A stretch of 64,000 nucleotides of DNA from Streptomyces sp. DSM 110735 (lineage in GTDB: Bacteria; Actinomycetota; Actinomycetes; Streptomycetales; Streptomycetaceae): positions 24,726 to 88,725 of the forward strand of contig NZ_JACYHF010000023.1 of the NCBI RefSeq assembly GCF_016482685.1, given 5' to 3'. Shown in pieces: positions 16,808 through 26,000 of the stretch (positions are counted from its first letter, which is position 1; each line of letters starts with the position of its first letter). Under the pieces are notes generated by a model. That model had not been told where the DNA came from. It saw only the letters and a list, made by a program, of their open reading frames with translations, and made no database searches. The translations under genes were made by a program, and so were the position numbers.

Positions 16808-17842
16808 GTGATCACGACATCGGGCCTGACCAAGGTCTACCGCTCCCGAGGCCGCGAGGTCACCGCCCTCGACGGCGTGGACCTCCACGTCCGCGAAGGC
16901 GAGGTCTACGGCGTCATCGGCCAGTCCGGCGCCGGAAAGTCCTCCCTGATCCGCTGCGTCAACCTGCTTGAGCGCCCCACCGCGGGCACCGTGACCGTGG
17001 CGGGCCAGGACCTCACCGCGCTCGCGGGGCGCGGACCGCGCGCCGGACGGGACCTGCGCCGGGCACGCTCGCACATCGGCATGGTCTTCCAGCACTTCAA
17101 CCTGCTGTCCTCGCGGACCGTGCAGGACAACGTCGAGCTGCCGCTGGAGATCCTCGGCAAGTCCGGCAAGGAGCGCTCGCGCAAGGCGCTGGAACTCCTC
17201 GACCTGGTGGGTCTCGCCGACAAGGCCAAGACCACCCCGGCCCAGCTCTCCGGCGGCCAGAAGCAGCGCGTCGGCATCGCCCGCGCCCTGGCCGGAGACC
17301 CCAAGGTCCTGCTGTCCGACGAGGCCACCAGCGCGCTGGACCCCGAGACGACCCGCTCGATCCTCCAGTTGCTGCGCGACCTCAACCAGCAGCTCGGGCT
17401 CACCGTCCTGCTCATCACCCACGAGATGGACGTCGTGAAGTCCATCTGCGACTCCGCCGCACTCATGGAGAAGGGACGCGTCGTGGAATCCGGCACCGTC
17501 AGCGAACTGCTCGCCACCCCCGGCTCCCAGTTGGCCTCCGCCCTGTTCCCGGTGGGCGGCGAGGCGTCCGGCGACGACCGCACCGTCCTCGACATCACCT
17601 TCCACGGCGAGGCCGCCACCCAGCCGGTCATCTCCCAGCTCTCGCGCACCTACAACATCGACATCTCGATCCTCGGCGCGGCCATCGACACCGTCGGCGG
17701 TCTCCAGATCGGCCGGATGCGCATCGAGCTGCCCGGCCGCTACGAGGACAACGTGGTGCCCATCGGCTTCCTGCGCGAACAGGGTCTGCAGATCGACGTC
17801 CAGGGCCAGGAGCCCGTGCTGGTGAAGGATGGTGCCAAGTGA
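16808..17842 (+). CDS. metN: Methionine ABC transporter ATP-binding protein
   Basis: 344 residues. The ABC ATPase domain (1-245) has Walker A GQSGAGKSS near residue 38, Q-loop MVFQHFNLL, signature LSGGQKQRVGIARAL, Walker B VLLSDEATSALD and switch His in LITHEMD. The C-terminal 80 residues (TRTVLDITFHGEA through GRYEDNVVPIGFLREQG region) form the NIL domain that senses methionine and inhibits transport in MetN proteins. The GTG at 16808 has a GGAAA site. The stop overlaps metI by four bases (GTGA). It energises uptake of methionine bound by the lipoproteins downstream. Confidence 0.95.
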   Translation: MITTSGLTKVYRSRGREVTALDGVDLHVREGEVYGVIGQSGAGKSSLIRCVNLLERPTAGTVTVAGQDLTALAGRGPRAGRDLRRARSHIGMVFQHFNLLSSRTVQDNVELPLEILGKSGKERSRKALELLDLVGLADKAKTTPAQLSGGQKQRVGIARALAGDPKVLLSDEATSALDPETTRSILQLLRDLNQQLGLTVLLITHEMDVVKSICDSAALMEKGRVVESGTVSELLATPGSQLASALFPVGGEASGDDRTVLDITFHGEAATQPVISQLSRTYNIDISILGAAIDTVGGLQIGRMRIELPGRYEDNVVPIGFLREQGLQIDVQGQEPVLVKDGAK

Positions 17843-18576
17843 CCTGGTCCGAGATGCAGCCCCTGCTGACGCAGGCGTGTTCCGAGACGCTCACCATGAT
17901 GATCTGGTCCACGCTGATAGCCGTCGCCGTCGGACTCCCGCTCGGCATCCTCCTGGTCCTCACCGACCGGGGTGGCCTGCTCCAGAACATCGTGGCCAAC
18001 AAGGTGCTCGGCCAGATCGTGAACATCGGCCGCTCGATGCCGTTCATCATCCTGATGGTCGCGCTGATGAGCTTCACCCGCTGGGTCACCGGCACCACCA
18101 TCGGCACGACCGCTGCGATCGTCCCGCTCGCCATCGGCGGCATCCCGTTCTTCGCGCGCCTGGTCGAGACCGCCGTGCGCGAAGTGGACGGCGGACTCGT
18201 CGAGGCGGTGCAGGCCATGGGCGGCAACACCTGGACGATCGTCCGCAAGGTCCTCATCCCCGAGGCGCTGCCCTCGCTGATCGCCAGCACCACCACGACG
18301 ATCATCGCCCTGATCGGCTACTCCGCCATGGCCGGCACGGTCGGCGGCGGCGGACTCGGCGACCTCGCCGTCCGCTACGGCTACCAGCGCTTCGAGACCG
18401 AACTGATGTGGATCATCGTCGGCATCCTCGCCGTCGTCATCTCGCTCATCCAGTTCGCGGGCGACTTCGCGGCACGCTCCCTGCACGGGCGCGGCGGACG
18501 CTCGGGACCCGCGCCGAAGCTCCGGCTGCTGAAGGCGACGGAACCGGCCGCCGCCGACATCTCCAAGGTCGCCTGA
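17839..18576 (+). CDS. metI: Methionine ABC transporter permease
   Basis: 245 residues with five to six membrane helices and the type I ABC permease EAA-like loop EAVQAMGGNTWTIVRKVLIPEALP, which contacts the ATPase. Other family landmarks are GRSMPFIILMVALM and IGYSAMAGTVGGGGLGDLAVRYGY. GTG at 17839 overlaps the metN stop, giving tight coupling. The C-terminal 30 residues after the last helix are a polar basic tail. It forms the membrane channel of the MetNIQ system. Confidence 0.95.
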   Translation: MTWSEMQPLLTQACSETLTMMIWSTLIAVAVGLPLGILLVLTDRGGLLQNIVANKVLGQIVNIGRSMPFIILMVALMSFTRWVTGTTIGTTAAIVPLAIGGIPFFARLVETAVREVDGGLVEAVQAMGGNTWTIVRKVLIPEALPSLIASTTTTIIALIGYSAMAGTVGGGGLGDLAVRYGYQRFETELMWIIVGILAVVISLIQFAGDFAARSLHGRGGRSGPAPKLRLLKATEPAAADISKVA

Positions 18577-18666
18577 GCCGATCCCGGCCGTCCCCCCGAG
18601 GGGCACCCCCAGACTCCCCGTTCACCCGTACACGGGGTCGCACCACCATAAGGAAAGGCACTTTTC

Positions 18667-19500
18667 GTGCGTAACACCGCCAAGCTCACCACCGCCGTCC
18701 TCGCCGCCGGAGCCCTCGCCTTCGGGCTGTCCGCCTGCGGCTCCGGCAAGGACTCCGCCGGTTCCTCCGACTACAGCGGACCGCTGATCGTCGCCGCGAG
18801 CCCGACCCCGCACGCCGAGATCCTCAACTTCGTCAAGAAGAACCTGGCGAAGAAGGCCGGACTCGACCTCCAGGTCAAGGAGTTCACGGACTACATCACG
18901 CCGAACACGGCGACCGAGGACGGCTCCGTCGGTGCCAACTACTTCCAGAACCAGCCGTACCTGGACGACTTCAACAAGAAGCGCGGCACCCACATCGTGC
19001 CCGTCGTCACGGTGCACCTGGAGCCGCTCGGCCTCTACTCCCACAAGGTCAAGAAGGCCGACGCGCTGAAGAGCGGTGCGACCGTCGCCGTCCCCAACGA
19101 CGCCGTCAACGAGGCACGTGCCCTCAAGCTGCTCGCCGCCAACAAGCTGATCACGCTCAAGGACGGCGTGGGCAACGAGGCGACCCCGGCCGACATCACC
19201 AAGAACCCCAAGAACCTGAAGTTCAAGGAGGTCGAGGCCGCCCAGACCCCGCGCTCCCTGGACGACGTGGACGCCGCCGTCGTCAACGGCAACTACGCGA
19301 TATCCGCCGGTCTCAAGCCCGCCAAGGACGCCCTCGTCCTGGAGTCCCCGAAGAACAACCCCTACGGCAACTTCCTCGCGGTGAAGAAGGGCAACGAGAA
19401 GGACCCCCGGGTCAAGAAGCTCGCCAAGCTGCTGACCTCGCCCGAGGTGAAGAAGTTCATCGAGGACAAGTACCAGGGCTCCGTCATCCCCTCGTTCTGA
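18667..19500 (+). CDS. metQ: Methionine-binding lipoprotein, first copy
   Basis: 277 residues. A lipoprotein signal peptide ends at the lipobox LSAC. The mature protein has NlpA/MetQ features: VAASPTPHAEILNFVKK, LQVKEFTDYITPNTA, ANYFQNQPYLDDFNKKRG and the C-terminal LAKLLTSPEVKKFIEDKY. It should capture methionine outside the membrane for MetI. The GTG at 18667 follows AAGGAAAGG. The next gene is a close paralogue on the same strand, so the operon has two binding proteins. Confidence 0.94.
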   Translation: MRNTAKLTTAVLAAGALAFGLSACGSGKDSAGSSDYSGPLIVAASPTPHAEILNFVKKNLAKKAGLDLQVKEFTDYITPNTATEDGSVGANYFQNQPYLDDFNKKRGTHIVPVVTVHLEPLGLYSHKVKKADALKSGATVAVPNDAVNEARALKLLAANKLITLKDGVGNEATPADITKNPKNLKFKEVEAAQTPRSLDDVDAAVVNGNYAISAGLKPAKDALVLESPKNNPYGNFLAVKKGNEKDPRVKKLAKLLTSPEVKKFIEDKYQGSVIPSF

Positions 19501-19523
19501 TCGATTCGCACCCACGACGCGAA

Positions 19524-19557
19524 CGACCGACGCGCACGCACGACCGACGCGCACGCA
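19524..19557. repeat. 17-bp tandem duplication between the two metQ genes
   Basis: Two exact, adjacent copies of CGACCGACGCGCACGCA (19524-19540 and 19541-19557) sit in the 73-base gap. A partial third copy begins after them. It may be a relic of the event that duplicated metQ. Confidence 0.8.
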
Positions 19558-19573
19558 CGACAAGGGGATCGAC

Positions 19574-20407
19574 ATGCGCAAGACCGTATGGCTCGCGGTG
19601 GCAGCCGCCCTCCCGCTCGGGCTCGGACTCACCGCCTGCGGCTCGGGCTCGGGCTCGGACAGCGGTGGCGGCAAGGACGGCGCACTCGTCGTCGGCGCCA
19701 CCCCCGTCCCGGCCGGCGAGGTGCTCGGCTACATCAAGGGCCACCTCGCCGCCAAGGCCGGACTCAAGCTCCAGGTCAAGGAGTTCACGGACTACGTCCT
19801 GCCGAACACCGCGCTCCAGGAGGGCTCGCTGGACGCGAACCTCTACCAGAACAAGCCCTTCCTGGACGACTTCAACAAGTCCAAGGGCACCGACCTGGTG
19901 CCGGTGGTCGACGCCTACCTGCCGCCCATGGGCGTCTACTCCAAGAAGGTCAAGGACGTCACCAAGCTCCCCGACGGAGCCACCGTCGGCGTGCCCAACG
20001 ACCTGACCAACGAGGCCCGCGCGCTCAAGCTCCTCGCCGCGAGCGGTGTCATCGGGCTGAAGAAGGACGCCGGAACTCAGGCGTCCCCGGCGGACGTCGT
20101 CAAGAACCCCCGGCACCTGAGGTTCAAGGAGATGGAAGCCGCCCAACTCCCGCGCTCGCTCGGAGACATGGACGCCGCCGTCATCAACAACAACTTCGCC
20201 CAGGACGCCGGACTCAACCCCACCAAGGACTCGATCTACCTGGAGTCCGCGAAGAACAACCCCTACGCCAACCTCCTCGCCGTCAAGCGCGGCAGCGAGA
20301 AGGACCCGCGGGTCAAGAAGCTCGCCAAGCTCCTGACCTCGCCCGAGGTGAAGAAGTTCATCGAGGACAAGTACCACGGCTCGGTCCTGCCGGTCAGCGG
20401 AAGCTGA
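19574..20407 (+). CDS. Methionine-binding lipoprotein, second copy
   Basis: 277 residues, with lipobox LTAC and the same blocks as the first copy: LQVKEFTDYVLPNTA, LYQNKPFLDDFNKSKG and an identical LLTSPEVKKFIEDKY near the end. The two are clear tandem paralogues, but the signal peptide and several surface loops differ. The second copy may bind another form (such as D-methionine, the sulfoxide or a dipeptide) or differ in affinity; this is inference. The ATG at 19574 follows AAGGGG. It appears to be the last gene of the met operon. Confidence 0.93.
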   Translation: MRKTVWLAVAAALPLGLGLTACGSGSGSDSGGGKDGALVVGATPVPAGEVLGYIKGHLAAKAGLKLQVKEFTDYVLPNTALQEGSLDANLYQNKPFLDDFNKSKGTDLVPVVDAYLPPMGVYSKKVKDVTKLPDGATVGVPNDLTNEARALKLLAASGVIGLKKDAGTQASPADVVKNPRHLRFKEMEAAQLPRSLGDMDAAVINNNFAQDAGLNPTKDSIYLESAKNNPYANLLAVKRGSEKDPRVKKLAKLLTSPEVKKFIEDKYHGSVLPVSGS

Positions 20408-20598
20408 CCCGCCCCCGGCCCGCCGCACACGGCAGGTACGGCCCCGCTCCCGCACCCCGCGAGGGGGTTCCCGTGACGCACGGGGACGGCGGGGGAGGGG
20501 CCCCTCGTGCGTTTCAGTGGTTACATGCTTCATGCTGGCAGTTCAGCGGGGCTTCCTGACGGCCCCTCACGAAACGATCCGACGTTACGGAGCGGCGC

Positions 20599-21246
20599 AT
20601 GACTAGCACCTTCCCCAACATCTCCATCAGCACGGAGCGGTTGGTGCTGCGCCCCCTCGACGAGGACGACGTGCCCGCACTGGCCGAGATGATGAACGAC
20701 GAACAGGTCGCCGCCTGGACGGACGTACCCCAGCCGTTCACGGAAGAGGGCGCCCACCACTGGATCACCGAGTACGCCCCCGCCGAACGCACCGCCGGAC
20801 GCGGACTCGACCTCGCCGTCACCGAGTTCCTCACCCAGCGCCTGGTCGGCATCGTCCAACTCACCAAGACCGACTGGCAGATCAGGTCCAGCGAGCTGTC
20901 GTACATCATCGCCCCCTGGGCGCGCGGCGAGGGCTACGCCTCCGAGGCGGCGCTCGCCACCGCCCAATGGCTCTTCGGCGACCAGAAGTTCGAGCGCATC
21001 GAGATCCGCACCGCCGCCGACAACACCGCCTCCCAGCAGGTCGCCCAGAAGATCGGCTGCATCAGCGAGGGCGTCCTGCGCAACGCCTGCATAGTGCACG
21101 TCCGCACCGAGGACGGCACCTGGACCGACATGCGCACCGACTTCATCGTCTGGAGCCTGCTGCCCGAGGACCTGGAGGGCGCCGAGGAACAGCTCTCCGA
21201 CAGCCGCGGCTTCGGCGCCTACGCCGACTACTCCGACTGGAACTGA
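20599..21246 (+). CDS. RimJ/RimL-type GNAT acetyltransferase
   Basis: 215 residues. The opening ISTERLVLRPLDEDDVPALAEMM is the standard start of the RimJ/RimL group. SELSYIIAPWARGEGYASEAALATAQW forms the acetyl-CoA binding motif, and ASQQVAQKIGCISEGVLRNA matches motif B. The last 40 residues, acidic and ending ADYSDWN, extend beyond the domain. Members acetylate protein N-termini or small amines; the substrate here is not known. The ATG at 20599 has GGAG seven bases upstream. It stands alone between metQ2 and cobL. Confidence 0.9.
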   Translation: MTSTFPNISISTERLVLRPLDEDDVPALAEMMNDEQVAAWTDVPQPFTEEGAHHWITEYAPAERTAGRGLDLAVTEFLTQRLVGIVQLTKTDWQIRSSELSYIIAPWARGEGYASEAALATAQWLFGDQKFERIEIRTAADNTASQQVAQKIGCISEGVLRNACIVHVRTEDGTWTDMRTDFIVWSLLPEDLEGAEEQLSDSRGFGAYADYSDWN

Positions 21247-21376
21247 CCCCCCGCTCCTGTCCGAGGAGACCGGACACCACCCGGGCCCGCGCCCGCCCGG
21301 GCCGACCAGGTAACCTCACGGAGCCCCTGCTCGGGCCACCCCCTGAAGACCTGCGAAGACCTGGAGACTGACGACG

Positions 21377-22594
21377 ATGGCCGACCGGGTCACGGTGATC
21401 GGCTGGGACGGCTCGCCGCTGACCGAGGCGGCACGCGGCGCCCTCGGCGCCGCCACGCTCGTCGCGGGCGCCGCCCACCACCTGACGCTGCCCGAGATCC
21501 CGCCCGCCGCCGAACGCGTCCGGCTCGGCAGCCTCGCCCTGGCCGCCCGCCGCATCGCCGCCCACCGCGGCACCGCCGCCGTGCTCGCCGACGGCGACCC
21601 CGGGTTCTTCGGCGTCGTCCGCACCCTGCGCGACCCGGAGTTCGGCCTGGAGGTCGAGGTCGTCCCCGGCGTCTCCTCCGTCGCCGCCGCCTTCGCCCGC
21701 GCCGGGATGCCCTGGGACGACGCCCAGGTGGTCGTCGCCCACCCCCGCACCCTGCGCCGGGCCGTCAACGTCTGCCGCGCCCACCCCAAGGTCGCCGTCC
21801 TCACCGCGCCCGGCGCCGGACCCGCCGAACTCGGTCTCCTCCTCGACGGCGTCCACCGCACCTTCGTCATCTGCGAGGAACTGGGCACCGACAACGAGCG
21901 GGTCAGCGTCGTCACCTCCGACAAGGCGGCCGACCACACCTGGCGCGACCCCAACGTCGTCATCGTCATCGGCGGTCACCCCGGCGCCGTCGAGGGCGGC
22001 GGCTGGATCGCCGGACGCGACCCCGCCGTGGGCCCGCGCGGCTGGACCCAGCCCGACGCGGCGTACGGCGGCGGACTCGGCGAGGGCGAGAGCGAACTGC
22101 TCCGCTCCGCCCAACTCGCGCGCCTGGGACCCCGCACGGGCGACCTCGTGTGGGACATCGGCTGCGGCGCGGGCGCCTTCGCCGTGGACGCCGCGCGCGC
22201 CGGAGCCGCCGTCATCGCCGTCGACCACGACCCCGCCGCCTGCGCCCGCACCGACGCCGCCGCGCGCGCCTTCGGGGTCCAGCTCCAGATCGTCCAGGGC
22301 GAGGCGCCGCACGTCCTGGAGAACCTGCCCGAGCCCGACGTCGTACGCGTCGGCGGCGGGGGAGCGGCCGTCGTCTCCGCCGTCGCGGACCGCCGCCCGC
22401 AGCGCATCGTCACCCACGCCGCGACCCGGGACGCCGCCGAACTCGTCGGGCGCGACCTGACCGAACACGGCTACCACGTCGAGTGCGCCCTCCTCCAGTC
22501 CGTCGAACTCGACACCCGCGCCTGGACGGAGACCGAGCGGAGCGTCGCGTTCCTGCTCAGCGGCGAACTGCCCCGCCGCGAGACCCCGCGCTGA
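21377..22594 (+). CDS. cobL: Precorrin-6Y C5,15-methyltransferase (decarboxylating)
   Basis: 405 residues formed by fused CbiE and CbiT domains, as in aerobic-pathway CobL. The N-terminal tetrapyrrole methylase (1-200) has VIGWDGSPL, LADGDPGFFG and VVPGVSSVAAAFARAGMPW. The C-terminal CbiT domain has the SAM motif VWDIGCGAGAFAVDAARAG. The enzyme methylates C5 and C15 and removes the acetate side chain at C12 during corrin ring synthesis. The ATG at 21377 has a GGAG site. The next gene makes and activates the lower ligand, so both serve cobalamin. Confidence 0.93.
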   Translation: MADRVTVIGWDGSPLTEAARGALGAATLVAGAAHHLTLPEIPPAAERVRLGSLALAARRIAAHRGTAAVLADGDPGFFGVVRTLRDPEFGLEVEVVPGVSSVAAAFARAGMPWDDAQVVVAHPRTLRRAVNVCRAHPKVAVLTAPGAGPAELGLLLDGVHRTFVICEELGTDNERVSVVTSDKAADHTWRDPNVVIVIGGHPGAVEGGGWIAGRDPAVGPRGWTQPDAAYGGGLGEGESELLRSAQLARLGPRTGDLVWDIGCGAGAFAVDAARAGAAVIAVDHDPAACARTDAAARAFGVQLQIVQGEAPHVLENLPEPDVVRVGGGGAAVVSAVADRRPQRIVTHAATRDAAELVGRDLTEHGYHVECALLQSVELDTRAWTETERSVAFLLSGELPRRETPR

Positions 22595-23004
22595 CCCGAG
22601 GGGCGTACCGGGGCGCAAAGGGCGGCTCCCACCCGCCCCGTGATCCTGTTGTCGTACCGCGCGCGGTAGGCTGGCCGATCGTTGTACCGCACCGGCGTAC
22701 CGGAAGTTCGTTCGCCAATGTCCGGAACGCACGCCCCTTTTGAGGGCGGGTGGGGTACCACGACACCACAGGACGCGCGACGTGGCGCAGTCCACAACGG
22801 GCAGTCGCGGATCACGCTGTCGCGACGGCGCGACGGCGGGACAATGCCACTAGCGGTTTTCATGCCACTGAATGGCTTTGTCGTCATTTCTGGCGGCCGT
22901 TCGTGCCGCCGGGCACGGACGCTCGTTCTCACTACGGGGCGGTCGGTGCGCCGTTCCGGGTGAGCTGGTCGTAGGAGCACTGAAGCGATGGGCGAGGGGT
23001 ACGC
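22595..23004. other. 410-base leader region before the bluB-cobT fusion gene
   Basis: The region is noticeably less GC-rich than its surroundings. It holds a 14-bp perfect palindrome TACCGCGCGCGGTA (22655-22668), two ATGCCACT direct repeats (22844-22851 and 22862-22869) and a hairpin with ten-base arms and a GCCG loop (22898-22921, one wobble). I see no canonical cobalamin riboswitch B12 box. It may hold a promoter and an untested structured leader. Confidence 0.4.
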
Positions 23005-26000
23005 ATGACCGACACCGGCCAGATCCCGGGCGAGGGACAGCCGGAGAGCGCAGGCATGGTGGAGCAGCCGGGCGCCCCCGCCCACGGCTACACCTACGTC
23101 GCCGAAGCGCCCGCCGGGGATGAAGACCTGCTGCTGCCGGGCGCCCAGGGCGCCTGGGGCAACGAAGTGCCGCCGCCCGCACCGGAACCGGTCGTGGAGG
23201 CCGTCCACCAGCCGGGCGCGCACGAGGCGTCGGGCCGCGACAGCGGTCAGGTCGACCTCACCGGCGTACGGCTGCCCGAGGCGGGTCCCGTCTCCGTGAC
23301 GCCGTCCCCCATCCTGTCGGCGCCGCACGGCCAGGCTCCGCAGCCGCCGCGCCGGCCGCTGCACCTCGGTCCGCCGATCCCCGACACCTCGGCGAGCCCG
23401 GTCCGTTCGCTCGCCGACCGAGGTCCGGCGGGCGCGCCCGTACGACAGCCCGTGCCGCCGGTCGCCGGTGGCGAGTACGCGGACGCCCCGCACCTCCACG
23501 AGCCCGTCGCGCAGGGCACGGGCCAGTGGAACCTGACCGCCGCCGTGCAGCCTCCGGCCGCCGAAACGGTTGGCCCGGTCCCGGGTACCGCCGACCCCGC
23601 CCAGGCGGCGATGGCCCGCATGGCCACCCAGGCGACCGGCGTCGTGCACGCGCACGACGGGGTCCAGCCCGTGGACGGGCATGACGGGGTGTACGAGGTC
23701 GCCGTCGCCGAGGCTGTGGCCGAGGCGGTCGTTCCGTCGGTTGAGGAGCCGCAGGAGCCGCAGGAGGCGGTCGAGGCTGTCGCCGCGGTGGAGCCCCCGG
23801 CTGAGCCGACCGAGGCTGTCGAACCCGTGACGCCGGAGGCGGTCACGCAGGTCGAGGCGGACGCCGTCCCTGCCGTCGAGGAACCGGTCGCCGCCGAGCC
23901 CGAGCCCGTGCGGGTCGCCGCGCCGGTGGAGGCGGAGGTCACCCCGGTGGCCGACGTGACCGTCCCGGCCCAGGCTGCCGCTCCCGTCGAGCCGGAGCCC
24001 GCGCCTGCCCCCGAGGCTGTACAGCCGGAGCCGCAGCCCATCGCGCCGGTCGAAGCGGAACCGCTCGCCGCCGCGCCGGTCGAGCCGGAGCCGCAGGCTG
24101 CCGTCCCGGCGGAAGCCGAGCCGGTCGAGGCATCCGCCCCCGACCTCGCCGTTCCGGTCCAGCCGGAGCCGGTCGCCCCCGCCGAGCCCGACATCGAGGT
24201 CGCCGCCGAGGTGACCCCCGAGACCCCCGCCGCCGCGCCGGTGGTCGAGATCCCGGCCCCGGCCGAGACCCCCGTACCGGCCGCCGCCGAGGCGACTCCC
24301 GAGGCGCCCGAGCCCGTACCGGCTCCCGAGGCAGAGGCACCCGCCGAACCCGCCCCCGCCCCGGTCGCCGAAGAGGCACCGGCACCCGCCCCCGCCCAGG
24401 GTCCCCAGCTCGTCGCGCCCCCGCAGGACGCCGAGGAGGCGGCGACCCCGCTGCCCTCCGCCGTCCCGCTGGAGCCGCACCCGGACCAGACGCTCGGTCA
24501 GTTCGTGCCGGTCGACGGCCAGGTGCCCACCGCACCGCACCTCGCGCCGACCCCGCCGCAGCCGCTGAAGCTGCCCGAGCAGGTCACCGAGGAGCCGGAC
24601 GTCGTCCAGAGCGCGGACGACCTGGACACCCGCGCCGCCGACCAGGACGAGCAGGACGGGCAGCACGCGCAGGACGACCAGCACGCGCAGGACGTGGCCG
24701 CTGTGGCGGAAGCCCTCGCTCCCACCGGACCCGCCGCCCCCGCCTACAACGACGCCGAGCGCGAAGCCGTGCTCAAGGTGATCCGCGAGCGCCGCGACAT
24801 CCGCAACGGCTTCCGTGGCGACCCCATCCCGCACGAGGTGCTGCTCCGCGTCCTGGAAGCCGCGCACACCGCCCCGTCGGTGGGCCACTCCCAGCCCTGG
24901 GACTTCGTCGTCATCAAGTCGGCGGAGACCCGGCGCGCGATGCACGACCTCGCCATGAGCCAGCGCGAGGCGTACGCCAAGTCGCTGCCCAAGGGCCGGG
25001 CGAAGCAGTTCAAGGAAATGAAGATCGAGGCCATCCTCGACACCCCGGTGAACATCGTCGTCACCGCCGACCCCACCCGCGGCGGGCGCCACACCCTCGG
25101 CAGGCACACCCAGCCGCAGATGGCGCCGTACTCCTCCGCGCTCGCGGTCGAGAACCTGTGGCTCGCCGCCCGCGCCGAGGGTCTCGGCGTCGGCTGGGTC
25201 AGCTTCTTCGACGAGCGGGAGATGGTCCGCGCGCTCGGTCTGCCCGAGCACCTGGAGGTCGTCGCCTACCTGTGCGTCGGGTACGTCGACGAGTTCCCGG
25301 ACGAGCCCGAGCTGATGCAGGCGGGCTGGTCCAAGCGCCGCCCGCTGTCCTGGGTCGTGCACGAGGAGACCTACGGCCGCCGCGCCCTGCCCGGAGAGGA
25401 ACCCCACGACCTGCTCGCCGAGACCGTCGCACAGATCCGCCCGCTCGACGCCAAGGCGCTCGGCGAGGCATGGGAGCGCCAGAAGCGCATGACCAAGCCG
25501 GCCGGCGCGCTCGGCATGCTGGAGATCATCTCCGCGCAGCTCTCGGGGCTTTCCCGGCAGTGCCCGCCCCCGATCCCGGAGCCCGCCGCCGTCGCGATCT
25601 TCGCCGGTGACCACGGCGTGCACGCCCAGGGCGTCACCCCCTGGCCGCAGGAGGTCACCGGGCAGATGGTGGCCAACTTCCTCGGCGGCGGCGCGGTCTG
25701 CAACGCCTTCGCGAGCCAGGTCGGCGCCGAGGTGTGCGTCGTGGACGTCGGCGTCGTCGCCGACCTGCCCGCCACCCCCGGTCTGCTGCCCCGCAAGATC
25801 CGGGGCGGCACGTCCGACATGACCACCGGACCCGCGATGACCCGCGAGGAGGCCAGAGCCGCCATCGAGGTCGGCATCGAGACCGCCCGCGACCTGGTCG
25901 CCGCCGGGAACAAGGCGCTGCTCACCGGTGAGATGGGCATCGCCAACACCACCGCGTCCGCCGCGCTGATCGCCGTCTTCACCGGCGCCGACCCGGCCGA

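Noticed and set aside
22595..23004. Cobalamin riboswitch before the cobT fusion
   Set aside because: CCACTG appears, but the B12 box context and the surrounding conserved elements are missing.
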